Shown: positions 27,888 through 37,494, counted from the first letter of the stretch. The stretch: 63,643 nt of DNA from Akkermansia sp. (GCA_030523775.1 JAUNHW010000014.1:1-63643), one strand, 5' to 3'. The notes: generated by a model not told the origin, from the letters alone. Translations and numbers: made by a program.

Positions 27888-30779
27888 ATGCCCTGCCTCC
27901 TGGACAGATGGCGACACCTGCTCGCGGAATATCCGGAATTCCGCATCCTGGAGGATGGGGAAACGCCGCGGGGCTACACCGTGGCGGAGGTGGACGACCT
28001 CTCTGCGCGCGTGCTCGCCTGGCTGAAGGCGCGCGGCATCGGGCGGGAGGACATCGTGCTCATCCGCCTGCCGCACGGCGCGCGCCCCTGCATCGCCATG
28101 CTCGGCGTGTGGAAGGCAGGCGCCGCCTGCACCGCGGTGGACGAGGACATGCCGCCGGAGCGCGTGGGGGTCATTGCCGCGGACTGCGCGTGCCGCGCCG
28201 TGGTGGACGAGGCCGCGTGGGCGGAAATCACCGCCTGCACCCCCGCGCCGGGGTACGCCGTGCCGGACCCGCATGATGCCGCGTACGCGGTGTACACCTC
28301 CGGCTCCACGGGGCGTCCCAAGGGTGTGCTGCAGGAGTACGGCAACCTGGAGCCGTGCGGGCTTTCCCTGTGCCTGGACGGCGAGTCCATCCTGCAGGCG
28401 GGGGACCGCTACGCGGCGGTGCCTCCGGTGCATTTCGTGGCGTTCGTGATGATATGGCTCTTTGCGGTGGTGCGGCGCGTGACCATGTGCGTGATGCCGC
28501 TGGCGGTGGCGCGGGACCCGCGGCGCATCGGCGCGTACATCCGCGAGCGGTGCATCACGCACATCTCCCTGCCGCCCTCGCTGGGCAGCATGCTCACAGA
28601 CATCCCGGACTGCCTGCGCTATCTCATCGTCTCCGGCGAGGCCGCGCACGGCTTCTACAAGCCCGGCCCGAGCAACGTGAACGTCTACGCCTCCAGCGAG
28701 AGCTTCTTCATGATTGCCACCTTCCGCATCGACCGCCCGTACGCCAAAACACCCATCGGCAGACCGGAGTTCGGCGGTGAAATCCACCTGCTGGCGGAGG
28801 ACGGCGCACCCGCGGCGGAATGTGCGGCGGGCGAGCTCTGCTTCCCATGTCCGTTCTTCCGCGGCTACATCAACCTGCCGCGGGAAACCGCGCGCGCCAA
28901 GCGAGGCGGGCTTTTCCACACCGGGGACCTGGCACGCAGGAACCCTGACGGCGTGTACGAGGTGGTCGGCCGCATGGACGACATGGTGAAAATCGGCGGC
29001 AACCGCATCGAGCCCGCAGAGGTGGAGGCCGCCCTGCGCCGCGAACTCAACCCGGATTGGGTCGCCGTTCGCGCCAAGGGCAGCCCGCCGCGCCTCTGCG
29101 CCTACTTCACCGGAAACATTACCGTGGACGACCCTGCCGCCTTGCGCGCACGCCTGCTGCGCTCCCTGCCGGAGTACATGGTGCCCGCCTTCTACATCCA
29201 CCTGGATGAAATACCGCTCAACGCCAACGGCAAGCTGGACACCGCCCGCCTGCCGCAACCGAACGATGCCGTCCATGCGCCGTACACCGCTCCGCAGACC
29301 GACACCGAGCGCCTGCTCTGCAACGCCATGGCGCGCGCGCTGGAAATAGAGCGTGTGGGGATGGACGATGATTTCTACGCGCTGGGCGGGGATTCCCTGC
29401 GCACGCTGGAGGTGGTGTGCACGCCGGGGCTGGAGGCGCTGGATGCCTCCGCCGTGTTCCGTGGGCGCGCCCCGCGCCGCATCTTGGAAAGCATGCCCGC
29501 AGCGGTGCAGGAAACGCCCGCCGACACGCGCGGCGTGCCGCTCAACGACATGCAGCTGTTCATGCTGGAGCGCGAGCGCATCACCCCCGGCACCACCATG
29601 TACAACCTCCCGTGCATGGTGCAGATGAACGCGGAGGCGGAACGCCTGGCGCGCGCCGTGGACGCCGCCGTGCGCCACCATCCCGCGCTTCTTTCCGTCT
29701 TTGAGAAGGAGCAGGGCGGCACGCCGCTGCAGGTATACCACCCGGAGACGTTCACACCCACGGAGGTGGTGGACACCACGGAGGCGGAGCTGCCCAATCT
29801 GTGCCGCACGCTCGCGCAGCCGTTCACGCTGTTTGACGCGCCGCTGTTCCGCAGCCGCGTCTTCCGCACGGAAAAAGGAGTGTATCTTTTCATGGATTTC
29901 CATCACGCCATGGTGGACGGCACCTCCATCAAGATTATCTCCGTCACCATCGACCGCGCATACTACGGGCTGCCCCTGCAGCCGGACCCCGGCCCCGCCA
30001 CCATGCGCCGCCGACAAGCGGAACCGGATACCCCCGCCGCGCAGGACGACCTCCGCTACTTCGAGCAGCGCTACGGATGTCTCCCACGGCCGCAGCTCCG
30101 CCCGCTGACCGATTGCGATGCCACGCAGGCGCACCAGGGCCTGCTGCAACAACCGCTGCCTTTCACCGCCGCCGCGCTGGATGCTCATTGCCGCGCGCAC
30201 GGCATCTCCCGCAACGTGTTTTTCGACACCGCCGCGTTGCTGGCCACCGCCGCCTACAACCGCAACCCGCGTGTGATGTTCACCTGGACCTACCATGGGC
30301 GCGGCAGCGCCGCGGATTGCGCCACCGTGGGATGCCTGCTGCAGGACTGCCCGCTGGCCGCGGATTTCTCGCATCCCATGACGCTGGACGAGCTGTACCG
30401 CGACGTGCGCGGGCAGGTGGAGCAGGGCATCGCCCACCGCGCGTATCCCTACACCCTGCGCCGCTTCCTGCCCCCGCAAGATGATTTGGCATGCGTGTTC
30501 TACCAGGACGACCTGCGGCAGATCGGCGGCGATTGGTCGGAGCTCTACGAGCGCGTGCTGGACATTTCCCCGGCGGACGGGCGCGTGCAGAACGTGCTGG
30601 ACATCGAGTTCATCGTGGATGACAACGGCGAGCTGAGCGTGCTGCTGGACTACGATGCGGACCGCTATTCCGCGACAAGCATGGAGCGCTTCCATTCCAG
30701 GCTGCGCTGCACGCTGGAGGGAATGTTGAAGGACACGTCGGAGAGCGTGCAGGCCATCATCATGGAGGAGGGAGCGTGA
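27888..30779 (+). CDS. Stand-alone nonribosomal peptide synthetase, A-PCP-C order
   Basis: 963 residues. Adenylation domain (about 1-440): A3 YTSGSTGRPKG at 136-146, A7 HTGDL, A8 GRMDDMVKIGGNRIE, and A10 NANGKLD. Carrier domain (about 460-530): DDDFYALGGDSL, with the pantetheine Ser503. Condensation domain (about 545-963): HHAMVDG at 672-678, matching HHxxxDG. There is no thioesterase, reductase or epimerase, and no phosphopantetheinyl transferase in the window. The region where A4 normally gives F-D-x-S reads HFVAF, so the Asp that binds the alpha-amino group seems absent, and A5 reads NVYASSES. The substrate may therefore not be a standard alpha-amino acid (inference). The next gene, an exporter, starts 1 nt after the stop. 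Likely product: a small amide or ester. Confidence 0.85.
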   Translation: MPCLLDRWRHLLAEYPEFRILEDGETPRGYTVAEVDDLSARVLAWLKARGIGREDIVLIRLPHGARPCIAMLGVWKAGAACTAVDEDMPPERVGVIAADCACRAVVDEAAWAEITACTPAPGYAVPDPHDAAYAVYTSGSTGRPKGVLQEYGNLEPCGLSLCLDGESILQAGDRYAAVPPVHFVAFVMIWLFAVVRRVTMCVMPLAVARDPRRIGAYIRERCITHISLPPSLGSMLTDIPDCLRYLIVSGEAAHGFYKPGPSNVNVYASSESFFMIATFRIDRPYAKTPIGRPEFGGEIHLLAEDGAPAAECAAGELCFPCPFFRGYINLPRETARAKRGGLFHTGDLARRNPDGVYEVVGRMDDMVKIGGNRIEPAEVEAALRRELNPDWVAVRAKGSPPRLCAYFTGNITVDDPAALRARLLRSLPEYMVPAFYIHLDEIPLNANGKLDTARLPQPNDAVHAPYTAPQTDTERLLCNAMARALEIERVGMDDDFYALGGDSLRTLEVVCTPGLEALDASAVFRGRAPRRILESMPAAVQETPADTRGVPLNDMQLFMLERERITPGTTMYNLPCMVQMNAEAERLARAVDAAVRHHPALLSVFEKEQGGTPLQVYHPETFTPTEVVDTTEAELPNLCRTLAQPFTLFDAPLFRSRVFRTEKGVYLFMDFHHAMVDGTSIKIISVTIDRAYYGLPLQPDPGPATMRRRQAEPDTPAAQDDLRYFEQRYGCLPRPQLRPLTDCDATQAHQGLLQQPLPFTAAALDAHCRAHGISRNVFFDTAALLATAAYNRNPRVMFTWTYHGRGSAADCATVGCLLQDCPLAADFSHPMTLDELYRDVRGQVEQGIAHRAYPYTLRRFLPPQDDLACVFYQDDLRQIGGDWSELYERVLDISPADGRVQNVLDIEFIVDDNGELSVLLDYDADRYSATSMERFHSRLRCTLEGMLKDTSESVQAIIMEEGA

Positions 30780-30780
30780 C

Positions 30781-31734
30781 ATGTGGTTGATTCTTGCCAT
30801 AGCGGCCACCCTGGCCTGGGGATGGGAGGAAACCTTTCTGAAAGCCGGAACGGATGCCTCTCCCCGGTACGCGCCGCTGCGCATCGCCGTGTGCCTGGGA
30901 ACGGCCATGGCCGTGCTGGCGGGCGTCTGCATGCCTTTTTCGGAGAGCGGTCTGCCGCTGACGCTGCTCGTGCGGCAGAACAGCCTTTTCTTTATCATCC
31001 CGCTGGTGTACGGGCTCGCCATGCTCATCAGCAACATCGGCTACCGATACCTGGACGCCTCCGTCTTCGCGCCGCTGGAGAACGCAGCGGGTGCTTTCAC
31101 GCCCCTCATCTTCATCGTCTGGTTCGCATGCATGGGCAAGCTCGGCCCCATGTGGGGGGAAATCTCGCCGCTTGACGCCGTGGCCGCCGCCGCCGTGGTT
31201 GTCGGCGTCGTCTGGCTCGCGCTCATGCAGCACCGCCACGCCAGGGAGGCTGCCGGAGGTGCCAAACGTGCGGGTGCGCTGGCCTTTCTATTCCCGCTGG
31301 TGTTCTGCCTGGTGGATGCGTTCGACACTTTCCTGTGCGGCGCCATCCTGGGCGGGGAGATAGGAAAGGGCATGGGCAGGGTAGACTATCTCATCCTCTA
31401 CTCGCTCACCTTTGCCGCCATCGGCCTGGTGTGCTGGGGCATCCTGTACGGGAAGACGGGGCGGCCGTACAACCCGCTGCGGCGCGTGTCCGCGCCTTTC
31501 CGCAAGGCGGCTGTGCTGGAATGCGGCGCGTTGACCTCGTACGTCTTCGCCATGGCGGAAAACCCGCTCTACACCTCCCCCATCGTGGCGGGCTTCGGCA
31601 TCGTCACCGTTGTCATTTCCCCGCGCTGCCTGGGGGAGCGCCTCTCCCTCATGCAGTACATCGCCATTGCCCTGGTGATGGCGGGCGTGATTGCCCTCGG
31701 TGTTTCTGAGGGCCTGGAATACCTGGAACCCTGA
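30781..31734 (+). CDS. DMT/EamA-type transporter, probable exporter of NRPS product
   Basis: 317 residues, with about ten hydrophobic helices in two related halves, as in drug/metabolite transporters of the EamA type. The start ATG is 1 nt after the NRPS stop and is preceded by a GGAGGGAG ribosome site inside that gene, so translation is probably coupled. The pairing with a synthetase suggests export of its product or uptake of its substrate. The family includes amino-acid and metabolite exporters, but specificity cannot be read from sequence. Confidence 0.82.
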   Translation: MWLILAIAATLAWGWEETFLKAGTDASPRYAPLRIAVCLGTAMAVLAGVCMPFSESGLPLTLLVRQNSLFFIIPLVYGLAMLISNIGYRYLDASVFAPLENAAGAFTPLIFIVWFACMGKLGPMWGEISPLDAVAAAAVVVGVVWLALMQHRHAREAAGGAKRAGALAFLFPLVFCLVDAFDTFLCGAILGGEIGKGMGRVDYLILYSLTFAAIGLVCWGILYGKTGRPYNPLRRVSAPFRKAAVLECGALTSYVFAMAENPLYTSPIVAGFGIVTVVISPRCLGERLSLMQYIAIALVMAGVIALGVSEGLEYLEP

Positions 31735-31750
31735 ACTTTCCATACGTGCC

Positions 31751-32056
31751 ATGCAGTCATCTCTCAGCATCAACGCCACCCAGCAGGGAAATTCCCTGGA
31801 ATACGCCCTTTCCGGGCGCATCGACACCCTGACCGCTCCCCAGCTCGCCGCCAATATCCACCTGGCCGGCATCCTGCACGTCACCTTCAACCTGGCGGAT
31901 GTGGATTACGTCTCCTCCGCGGGTCTCCGCGTCTTCCTGCAGACCCAGACCGCCGTGAACAAGGCCGGCGGAACCATGCGCATCGTCAACTGCCGTTCCC
32001 ACATACGCGACCTCTTCGACGCCGTGGGCTTCACCTCCATTATGGAGGTCTCCTGA
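31751..32056 (+). CDS. STAS-domain anti-sigma-factor antagonist
   Basis: 101 residues covering one STAS domain. DVDYVSSAGLR carries the Ser-Ser that is phosphorylated in SpoIIAA/RsbV-type antagonists. These proteins release sigma factors or other targets from an HATPase-type kinase. ATG 31751 is preferred over an in-frame ATG 60 nt upstream because the domain starts there and the upstream stretch overlaps the transporter. It is the last gene of the five-gene run, 16 nt after the transporter. A STAS-HATPase gene at 39503-40549 is a possible partner type, not a proven one. Confidence 0.85.
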   Translation: MQSSLSINATQQGNSLEYALSGRIDTLTAPQLAANIHLAGILHVTFNLADVDYVSSAGLRVFLQTQTAVNKAGGTMRIVNCRSHIRDLFDAVGFTSIMEVS

Positions 32057-32085
32057 ACGCGTCCCGCGCACGGTGTAAAAAGTTC

Positions 32086-32114
32086 TTGACATTTCCGCGG
32101 TGCAGGCGTACACC
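32086..32114 (+). promoter_or_regulatory. Promoter of CstA-family gene
   Basis: TTGACA (32086-32091), 17-nt spacer, TACACC (32109-32114). The short leader to ATG 32135 has no Shine-Dalgarno sequence. Confidence 0.65.
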
Positions 32115-32134
32115 CACGGCGTCTTTCCAGAACC

Positions 32135-33550
32135 ATGAACGGCCTTTTATTCTTCATCCTGTGTGTATTGCTGTTGGTGGGCGGCTATGCCGTGTACGGG
32201 CGCATTGCGGAGCGTGTGTTCGGCGGGCGTGCGGATTTGGAGATGCCCTGCAAGCAGCATGCGGACGGCGTGGACTTTGTGCCGCTGCCCACGTGGAAGG
32301 TGTTCATGATTCAGCTGCTGAACATAGCGGGGCTTGGCCCGGTGCTGGGTGCGGTGTCCGGCTGCCTGTTCGGCCCGGTGGCGCTTTTGTGGATTGTGCT
32401 GGGCTGCATTTTTGCCGGCGCCGTGCATGATTTCCTTTCCGCCATGCTGAGCGCGCATTCCGGTGGCAAGAACCTGCCGGAGCTCATAGGGCACTGGATG
32501 GGACCCGTTGCGCGCCACGTCCTGCGCATCACCTGCGTGGTGATGCTGGTGATGATAGGCGTGATATTCACGCGCACGCCCGCGGAGATGCTTGCGGACG
32601 CCACCCCGCTGAGCGCCACCACGTTCTGCATCATTATCCTGGTGTACTATTTCCTGGCCACGCTCCTGCCCATCCAGACGCTTATCGGGCGCCTGTACCC
32701 GTTCTTTGCGGCCCTGTTCCTCTTCATGGCGCTGGCGCTGCTGGTGATGCTGCCGTTCTGCGGGCATGAGGTGTTGCCCAACTTGGATTTCTTCACCAAC
32801 GTGCATCCCAAGGAGCTGCCCGTGTGGCCCTTGATTTTCGTCACCATCTCCTGCGGTGCCATTTCCGGCTTCCACGGTACGCAGAGCCCCTTGATGGTGC
32901 GCTGCCTGCAGGAGCGGCACCTGATTCGCCCGGTGTTCTACGGGGCCATGATCACGGAGGGCCTGGTGGCGCTTGTGTGGGCCACGGTGGGGCTCACCCT
33001 GCGCAGTGAGCTGGCCGGGCTTGCGCCCGGGTCCGCCATTTCCACTGCCAGCGAGCTTATGCTCGGCCCGGTTGGCGGCATGATTGCCGTGTTCGGCGTG
33101 GTGGTGCTGGCTGTCACCAGCGGCGACACCGCGCTGCGCGTGGGACGCCTCATCCTGGCGGAAAGCCTGCACATGGAGCAGGTGTGCATCAAGAACCGCC
33201 TGATTCTCGTGGTGCCGATGTTTGCGGTGGTCATCCTCCTCTTCAATATCGACATAAGCATCCTGTGGCGCTACTTCGGCTGGGCCAACCAGGGGCTCGC
33301 CTGCCTGTCGTTGTGGATGCTCACCATCATGCTGCGCCAGCGCGAGCGCTGCTACTGGCTCACGCTCGTTCCCGCCATGTTCATGACCGTGGTGTGCGTT
33401 GCCTACCTTCTCTGCGCGCCGGAATGCGGCATCCATCTGGATGTCCTCACGTCCTCGCTTATCGGTTTGGGCTTCCTGGTCCTGGTCTTGGTCCTCTTCT
33501 GGTGCAATCCGCGCCGCACCTTCCCCAGCATCCCGAAGGACCTGCAGTAG
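32135..33550 (+). CDS. CstA-family peptide/pyruvate transporter, short form
   Basis: 471 residues with about twelve membrane helices. The N-terminus (YGRIAERVFGG, then FVPLPTWKVFMIQLLNIAGLGPVLGAVSG) and FAGAVHDFLSAMLSAHSGGKNLPELI are hallmarks of carbon-starvation protein A. Family members import peptides or pyruvate. This copy lacks the long C-terminal part of the about 700-residue enterobacterial proteins, matching the short forms found in anaerobic gut bacteria. It has its own promoter, so it is not an obligate part of the operon before it. Confidence 0.87.
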   Translation: MNGLLFFILCVLLLVGGYAVYGRIAERVFGGRADLEMPCKQHADGVDFVPLPTWKVFMIQLLNIAGLGPVLGAVSGCLFGPVALLWIVLGCIFAGAVHDFLSAMLSAHSGGKNLPELIGHWMGPVARHVLRITCVVMLVMIGVIFTRTPAEMLADATPLSATTFCIIILVYYFLATLLPIQTLIGRLYPFFAALFLFMALALLVMLPFCGHEVLPNLDFFTNVHPKELPVWPLIFVTISCGAISGFHGTQSPLMVRCLQERHLIRPVFYGAMITEGLVALVWATVGLTLRSELAGLAPGSAISTASELMLGPVGGMIAVFGVVVLAVTSGDTALRVGRLILAESLHMEQVCIKNRLILVVPMFAVVILLFNIDISILWRYFGWANQGLACLSLWMLTIMLRQRERCYWLTLVPAMFMTVVCVAYLLCAPECGIHLDVLTSSLIGLGFLVLVLVLFWCNPRRTFPSIPKDLQ

Positions 33551-33579
33551 GGTTCACGCCCTGCATACACCCATTTTGC

Positions 33580-33608
33580 TTGAACGCGGGAGGGGGAGCC
33601 CCTATAAT
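33580..33608 (+). promoter_or_regulatory. Leaderless consensus promoter of M23 peptidase operon
   Basis: TTGAAC (33580-33585), 17-nt spacer, TATAAT (33603-33608), with the ATG at 33617 only 8 nt downstream. Confidence 0.8.
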
Positions 33609-33616
33609 GCGGGGGT

Positions 33617-34462
33617 ATGGCAAGCCGATTCCGCATTAGCCCCATGAGAAAGGTGTTCCTGCTGCTGTTGCTGGTGGGTGCGCTGGGTTTGACCGTGCTG
33701 CTGGTGATAGGCAAGCTGGCGCGCAAGGAATTCGGCCAGAAGGTGGACAGCACGCCCATCTACGGCAAGGACGTGGCCCCGGAGGGTATGCCGGAGGTGC
33801 TGCACCCCGGCTACATCCTGCTCACCGCGGAGCAGATGGCCAAGGCCCCCGTGGTGGACGGCTTCCAATCCCCCATTTGCACCCCCAACGGCGCGTTCGC
33901 GTATGATGCTCAGCCCTTCGGCTCCCCCAATCCCAAGCGCGGCGGCAACCACACCGGGCAGGACCTCAACGGCATTGGCGGCAACAACACGGACGAGGGC
34001 GAACCCGTGTGCGCCGCGGCGCGCGGCCTGGTGGTGTACAGCGGTGTGCCGGCGGACGACTGGGGGAACGTGGTGATCCTGCTGCACCGCCTGCCGGACG
34101 GCACCCGCGTGCAGACCTTCTACGCGCATTTGAAGGAGCGTTCCGCGCGCGTGGGCGAGATGGTGGGGCGCGGGGAGCCCATCGGCAGCATTGGCACGGC
34201 GGGCGGGCACTACCTGGCGCACCTGCACTTCGAGGCCATTCCCTCCCGCTGCGTGGAGGCCGGCATGCCCGCCTACGCCCCGCAGGGAACCATGAACCGC
34301 ATCAACCCGCAGGAGCTCATGGACAAGTATCCCGCGCCCGCATTCCCGGATCCCTTCGGTGCCGTGCGCATGCTGCGCAAGCGCGAGGCCGCCCCCGCCA
34401 CCGCGCCCGCAGAACCCCTTCCGGAGGGCGTGGCCCCCGTCAATCCCACCCAATTCCTGTAA
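33617..34462 (+). CDS. Membrane-anchored M23 (LytM-type) metallopeptidase
   Basis: 281 residues. One N-terminal membrane segment (about 14-34) anchors a periplasmic M23 domain (about 85-235). The zinc ligands are visible as His112 and Asp116 in NHTGQDL and His204 in HLH, with catalytic His202. It should cleave peptide cross-links of peptidoglycan or activate amidases. The C-terminus is Pro/Ala-rich. It is first of a run with OmpA-like, helicase and ankyrin genes (gaps 6, 2 and 27 nt). Confidence 0.87.
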   Translation: MASRFRISPMRKVFLLLLLVGALGLTVLLVIGKLARKEFGQKVDSTPIYGKDVAPEGMPEVLHPGYILLTAEQMAKAPVVDGFQSPICTPNGAFAYDAQPFGSPNPKRGGNHTGQDLNGIGGNNTDEGEPVCAAARGLVVYSGVPADDWGNVVILLHRLPDGTRVQTFYAHLKERSARVGEMVGRGEPIGSIGTAGGHYLAHLHFEAIPSRCVEAGMPAYAPQGTMNRINPQELMDKYPAPAFPDPFGAVRMLRKREAAPATAPAEPLPEGVAPVNPTQFL

Positions 34463-34468
34463 CCCGCC

Positions 34469-35476
34469 ATGAACCGCAATTCCATCGTTTTCACCATCAG
34501 CTTCATCGTTGCCGCCATTGTTTGCGGCGTTGTGTTCTTCTTCCTCAAGGAGGAGGAAACCGCCCGCCAGCAGCAGGAGGCCCAACGCGCCGCCGAGCAG
34601 CAGGCCAAGGTTGAGCAGCCCCAAACCGCGGAGCAGCCCGCAACAACGCCCGAACCCGAACCCGCGGTGCAGGATACACCCCCGCCCCCGCCGGAACCGC
34701 AGCCGCAGCCCGAACCCGCGGCCGACACCGCGCCCGCCTCCCAGGCGGTGGTGCAGGCGTTTGTGGATGCCGTGCAGCGCGGCGACATGGCGGCCGCCCG
34801 CGGCCTGATTGACGGCGCGGAGGTGACGGATGCCACCATAGCGGGCCTGTGCATGGTGTTTGAGGACGGTGCCTACCGCCTGCGTGAGAAGAACCCCATC
34901 CGCAACACCTTTGAGAATGATGCCCACTCCGGCTACCTGGTGTACGTGACCCCGCAGCAGGCGGGCGCCGCCAAGCCCGGCAACATTGGCGTGGAGCTCG
35001 CGAAGGCGGGGGAGGAATGGCGCATCACCCACGTTTCCCTAGATTCCCTGCTGAGCAGCTACGAGACCCGCGGCAGCGAGGAATCCGGCCACTATTTCCC
35101 GCTGGTGAAGAACCCCAGGGGCGGGGATTCCCTGGCGCTCTTCTTCGCGTTCGATGATGCCACGCTCACGCCGCGCTCCCTGCGCCAGCTGGAGATTGTG
35201 GCCTCCCTGCTCAAGCAGAGCCGCCGCCGGCTGGATATCTCCGGCCACACGGATGACGTGGGCACGGAGCAGTACAACCAGAAGCTGTCCGAGAAGCGCG
35301 CCGCCGCCGTGCGTGACGCCCTGGTGTCCTTCGGCGTGGACGCCGCGCAAATCTCCACCCGCGGCATGGGCATGAGCCAGCCCCGCCGCACATACTCCCA
35401 GGGCGATTCCGAGGAGCAGATAGACACCGCCCGCGGTGAGAACCGCCGCGCGGAAATCTACCTGGATTTCGAGTAG
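34469..35476 (+). CDS. Membrane-anchored OmpA-family peptidoglycan-binding protein
   Basis: 335 residues. An N-terminal membrane helix (about 5-25) is followed by a Gln/Pro/Glu-rich linker (about 30-90), an NTF2/DUF4878-like alpha-beta domain (about 92-190) and a C-terminal OmpA domain (about 215-335) with DISGHTDDVG and NQKLSEKRA motifs that bind diaminopimelate. It probably tethers the inner membrane to the cell wall, as expected next to an M23 peptidase. No Shine-Dalgarno sequence; the start is 6 nt past the preceding stop. Confidence 0.85.
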   Translation: MNRNSIVFTISFIVAAIVCGVVFFFLKEEETARQQQEAQRAAEQQAKVEQPQTAEQPATTPEPEPAVQDTPPPPPEPQPQPEPAADTAPASQAVVQAFVDAVQRGDMAAARGLIDGAEVTDATIAGLCMVFEDGAYRLREKNPIRNTFENDAHSGYLVYVTPQQAGAAKPGNIGVELAKAGEEWRITHVSLDSLLSSYETRGSEESGHYFPLVKNPRGGDSLALFFAFDDATLTPRSLRQLEIVASLLKQSRRRLDISGHTDDVGTEQYNQKLSEKRAAAVRDALVSFGVDAAQISTRGMGMSQPRRTYSQGDSEEQIDTARGENRRAEIYLDFE

Positions 35477-35478
35477 GC

Positions 35479-37467
35479 ATGCAATTCCCGCCACAGGCCC
35501 CGGCGCACGATTATGCCGCCGAGCTCAACGAGGAGCAGTTCCGCGCCGTCACCACCACCGCCCGCCGCGCCCTGGTGATAGCGGGCGCGGGCAGCGGCAA
35601 GACCCGCACGCTCACCTACCGCGTGGCGTACCTGCTGGAGCAGGGCGTGGCCCCGTGGCGTATCCTGCTGCTCACCTTCACCAACAAGGCCGCACGGGAG
35701 ATGCTCACGCGCGTGGCCGAGCTCACCGGCACGGATGCCCGCATGCTCTGGGGCGGCACCTTCCATTCCATCGCCTTCCGCATCCTCCGCCGCCATGCGG
35801 AGAAACTCGGCTACTCCCAGGGTTTCACCATCTTCGATTCCGACGACCAGAAGGCTCTCATGAAAAACCTGGTCAAGCAGCACGCCGCCAACATGAAGAA
35901 GAGCGACCGCTTCCCCAAGGCGGAAATCCTGCTCGGCATGCACAGCCTGGCCGTCAACACCGCGGACGGCTGGCGCCACGTGCTCCACACGCGCTACCAG
36001 GGATACGACCGCTTCGAGGATACCTTCGCCGCCATTTTCGGGGACTACGCGCGCCGCAAGCAGGCACTCAACGCCATGGATTTCGATGACCTGCTCACCA
36101 ACCTGCTGCGCCTGCTGCAGGAGCACGCGGACGTGCGCGAGGAGCTGCAGGGCCGATTCCTGCACGTGCTGGTGGACGAGTACCAGGACACCAACACCAT
36201 CCAGGACCAGATTGTGGCGCTGCTCTCCGCGGGGGAGGGCAGCTCGCTCATGGCCGTGGGGGATGATGCCCAGAGCATCTACTCCTGGCGCGGCGCGGAC
36301 GTGAAGCACATCCTGCGCTTCGAGCAAACCTTCCCGGATGCGGAGGTGTACCGCATCACCACCAACTACCGCAGCGTGCCCGCCATCCTGGATATCTCCA
36401 ACGTGGCAATCGCGCTCAACGAGAACCAAATCCCCAAGGAGCTGCAGGCCGCGCGCCCCGCAGGTTCCATGCTGCCCGCCGTCGTTATGGCGCCGGACAA
36501 CCGCACGGAGGCCCAGTTCGTGGCGCGCCGCATCGATGAGCTCACCGGCGGCGGCATCCGCGGCCGGGATATCGCCGTGCTCTACCGCGCCCACTTCCAC
36601 TCGCTGGATGTGCAGATGGAGCTGGGGCGCAACCACATCCCCTTCCGCATCACCAGCGGCCTGCGCTTCTTCGAGCAGGCCCACATCAAGGACGTGGTGG
36701 CCTTCCTGCGCCTCCTCACCAACCCGCGTGACGAGATTGCCTTCCGCCGCATCGCCGCCACCTTCCCCGGCGTGGGCGAGGTGACCGCCGGCAAGCTCTG
36801 GGCCGCCTGGAGCACCTGCGCGGAGACGTGGCTCGCCGCGCACCCGGACGCCACGCGCATTGCCGCCCCCCACTCCAAGGTGATGGAGAAGGCAGCCGTG
36901 CCCAACAAGGTGCGCCCTTACTGGCAGGGCTTCCTCACCCTCATGGATTCCCTGCACCCGCACGACCGCGAGCTGCTGCCGCCGGAGCTGGTGCACGCGG
37001 TGCAGGAATACCTTTCCCCACACCTCCACGCCGCCTATGAGAACCATGAGGAGCGCGAGGAGGACATCGCGCAGCTCGCGCGCACCGTGGGCGAGGAGGA
37101 GGATTTGGAGGCCTTCCTCTCCCAAATCGCACTGCTCAGCGAGGTGGACAAAGACGCCCCCGCAGACGATGACGACTGCGTGACGCTCAGCACCATCCAC
37201 CAGGCCAAGGGGCTGGAGTGGAAGGTGGTGTTCATCATCTTCCTGGCGGATGGCATGTTCCCCCACAGCCGCGTGCTGGAAAGCGGGGATGCGGATGCCA
37301 TCGAGGAGGAGACCCGCCTCTTCTACGTGGCCGTCACACGCGCCCAGGACCAGCTCTACATGAGCTTCCCCCGCTTCAACGGCCGCAGCTACGACTCCAT
37401 GCACTGCCCCCCCTCCCGCTTCCTCACCGCGCTCCCACAGGAGCTCGTGGAGCTCTGGGACTGCTAA
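35479..37467 (+). CDS. UvrD/PcrA/Rep-family ATP-dependent DNA helicase
   Basis: 662 residues, superfamily 1 3'-5' helicase. Motif I AGAGSGKT is at 35-42. Other family motifs are TFTNKAAREM (Ia), GTFHSIAFR, LVDEYQDTN (II), GDDAQSIYSWRGAD (III), NYRS (IV), STIHQAKGLEW (V) and EEETRLFYVAVTRA (VI). Acts in repair and in clearing replication blocks. The start is 2 nt after the OmpA-like stop, so it shares the envelope operon. Confidence 0.92.
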   Translation: MQFPPQAPAHDYAAELNEEQFRAVTTTARRALVIAGAGSGKTRTLTYRVAYLLEQGVAPWRILLLTFTNKAAREMLTRVAELTGTDARMLWGGTFHSIAFRILRRHAEKLGYSQGFTIFDSDDQKALMKNLVKQHAANMKKSDRFPKAEILLGMHSLAVNTADGWRHVLHTRYQGYDRFEDTFAAIFGDYARRKQALNAMDFDDLLTNLLRLLQEHADVREELQGRFLHVLVDEYQDTNTIQDQIVALLSAGEGSSLMAVGDDAQSIYSWRGADVKHILRFEQTFPDAEVYRITTNYRSVPAILDISNVAIALNENQIPKELQAARPAGSMLPAVVMAPDNRTEAQFVARRIDELTGGGIRGRDIAVLYRAHFHSLDVQMELGRNHIPFRITSGLRFFEQAHIKDVVAFLRLLTNPRDEIAFRRIAATFPGVGEVTAGKLWAAWSTCAETWLAAHPDATRIAAPHSKVMEKAAVPNKVRPYWQGFLTLMDSLHPHDRELLPPELVHAVQEYLSPHLHAAYENHEEREEDIAQLARTVGEEEDLEAFLSQIALLSEVDKDAPADDDDCVTLSTIHQAKGLEWKVVFIIFLADGMFPHSRVLESGDADAIEEETRLFYVAVTRAQDQLYMSFPRFNGRSYDSMHCPPSRFLTALPQELVELWDC

Positions 37468-37494
37468 ACCCCGCTTCATACCATACACAAGACA

